A DNA stretch of 59,567 bases from the NCBI GenBank assembly GCA_964611645.1, contig CAZTAO010000025.1:1-59567 (forward strand), given 5' to 3'. A program made the translations under genes and the position numbers. Of the stretch, positions 58,888-59,567 are shown piece after piece. Each line of letters opens with the position of its first letter. Position 1 is the first letter of the stretch. The stretch comes from CAZTAO01 sp964611645 (GTDB taxonomy: Bacteria; Armatimonadota; UBA5829). The notes under the pieces are model-generated. The model did not search any database. It worked only from the letters and a program-made list of their open reading frames with translations, and was not told where the DNA came from.

Positions 58888-59567
58888 TCAAATGCCTTCC
58901 GGCGGTTCTGGTTTGGGAGTCCGAGTTCGCTGCCACCAAGATAGCGCTTTCCACTCCGCGATGGCGCGCTGGTAGTCCATGCTTAACTGCGCCGCGCGCT
59001 CAGCGCGAGCTCGCTGCGCATCCGTGGGCTTGAACGCTGCAGACAATGTGTTCCGGATAGTGCTCTGGACCTCGACAGAATCACAGACAAACGGGTTGAG
59101 CTTGAGCGGCTTGCCACAGCCGGAGAACGGGCAGGCGATCTCAAGGCCGATCCAGGCGTCCTGCACGATGAATCGCTTCCCGCACCAGGGACAGAGGGCG
59201 GTGAGGTTGGCGTCCCAAGTGTGGCTGACGAAAAGCCAGAGGCGTGCCGGGGTGATGACTGGTCTGCCGGGAGAGTAGTTTTCGATAGCGAGAATATCCA
59301 CCCGGGCGCTACCACCGCAAGTAGCCAGCCTTGCGCCATGCACCGCTATGCTTCCCACCCAACCCTCCCTCCCATAGACCTCAATACACTCGCCCGTTTC
59401 TATGTTCCACACTCGAAGGGTCTTGTCATCGCTTCCCGACATCACGCAGCGGCCATCAGGGGTGATCGAAACCGCAGAGATATAGTCCGTATGCCCCTCC
59501 AGCATAGTCAGACACTCGCCCGTCTCCAGGTCCCACACGCGAAGGGTGTTATCCGCGCTTCCCGACA
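58888..59567 (-). CDS. WD40-repeat protein with C-terminal zinc ribbon, partial
   Basis: The 5' end lies beyond the window. About 226 residues are visible. The end of one WD40 repeat (SGSADNTLRVWDLETG) is followed by a complete one (GHTDYISAVSITPDGRCVMS, SDDKTLRVWNIETGEC) and a degenerate one. Then come a linker and a zinc-ribbon-like segment LCPWCGKRFIVQDAW and IACPFSGCGKPLKLNPF (CPWC and CPFSGC pairs). After it come helical, Arg/Ala-rich residues, then a stop at 58888. Large STAND/NACHT-type or kinase-like signalling proteins often end with WD40 repeats; which effector lies at the N-terminus is not visible. Confidence 0.8.
   Translation of the reverse strand, partial: SGSADNTLRVWDLETGECLTMLEGHTDYISAVSITPDGRCVMSGSDDKTLRVWNIETGECIEVYGREGWVGSIAVHGARLATCGGSARVDILAIENYSPGRPVITPARLWLFVSHTWDANLTALCPWCGKRFIVQDAWIGLEIACPFSGCGKPLKLNPFVCDSVEVQSTIRNTLSAAFKPTDAQRARAERAAQLSMDYQRAIAEWKALSWWQRTRTPKPEPPEGI

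Noticed and set aside
1..59567. CRISPR array or cas genes
   Set aside because: No regular direct repeats with unique spacers and no Cas-like protein was seen on either strand.

Overview
This window (about 59.6 kb, G+C-rich) reads like a chromosomal segment of an Armatimonadota-type bacterium. That is an inference. It rests on a prepilin-like protein with the FTLIELLVV start and the ATCISNLKQIG segment, many secreted proteins of unknown function, several orphan glycoside-hydrolase-like proteins, frequent TTG/GTG starts with good Shine-Dalgarno sites, and palindromic intergenic repeats scattered between genes. No rRNA is present. The only RNA gene I see is a tRNA-Ser(GCT) near the right end.

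Layout. 1-5.5 kb: a fermentative/redox cluster (iorA, iorB, an isocitrate/isopropylmalate dehydrogenase family gene and an [FeFe]-hydrogenase-type protein with unusual H-cluster motifs). 6-14 kb: small membrane proteins, a UroD-like/glycoside-hydrolase-like pair, and three secreted proteins. 14-20.5 kb: a split EamA-type transporter, then ricT, an FmdB zinc ribbon, metG, an Lrp-type regulator and an aminotransferase. 20.6-29.6 kb: a very large secreted carbohydrate-binding protein, a response regulator-PP2C phosphatase convergent with a STAS-ATPase fusion, a corrinoid adenosyltransferase remnant, a HEAT-repeat protein and a SUMF1-type protein. 29.7-34.3 kb: an ABC exporter, a DUF2142-like membrane protein and a HAD phosphatase on the minus strand. 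34.4-36.6 kb: gyrB.

36.7-42.5 kb: a prepilin-like protein, a polysaccharide deacetylase, and two tandem S41 proteases. The first transcribed S41 gene has lost both catalytic residues. A GNAT acetyltransferase follows. 42.7-54.5 kb: secreted proteins, a GHL10-like hydrolase, an MmcQ/YjbR protein, a CPBP protease, a DedA protein, an MFS transporter, comM and a secreted glycosidase-like protein. 54.7-57.3 kb: a secreted HExxH protein, a 5'-truncated sialidase and an acetylxylan-esterase-like enzyme. 57.4 kb to the end: tRNA-Ser followed by a decayed genomic island, with a truncated tyrosine recombinase, a deleted and frameshifted RyR-type ATPase, and the C-terminus of a WD40 protein with a duplicated zinc-ribbon tail.

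How the genes may work together. IorAB would reduce ferredoxin from aryl-pyruvates, and the hydrogenase-like protein next to it is a plausible electron acceptor, although no HydB/HydC partner is adjacent. The phosphatase and STAS-ATPase look like a partner-switching module. The deacetylase and the two S41 proteins overlap or lie within 8 bases of each other and suggest a cell-envelope operon. All assignments come from reading motifs by eye. No database search was run.
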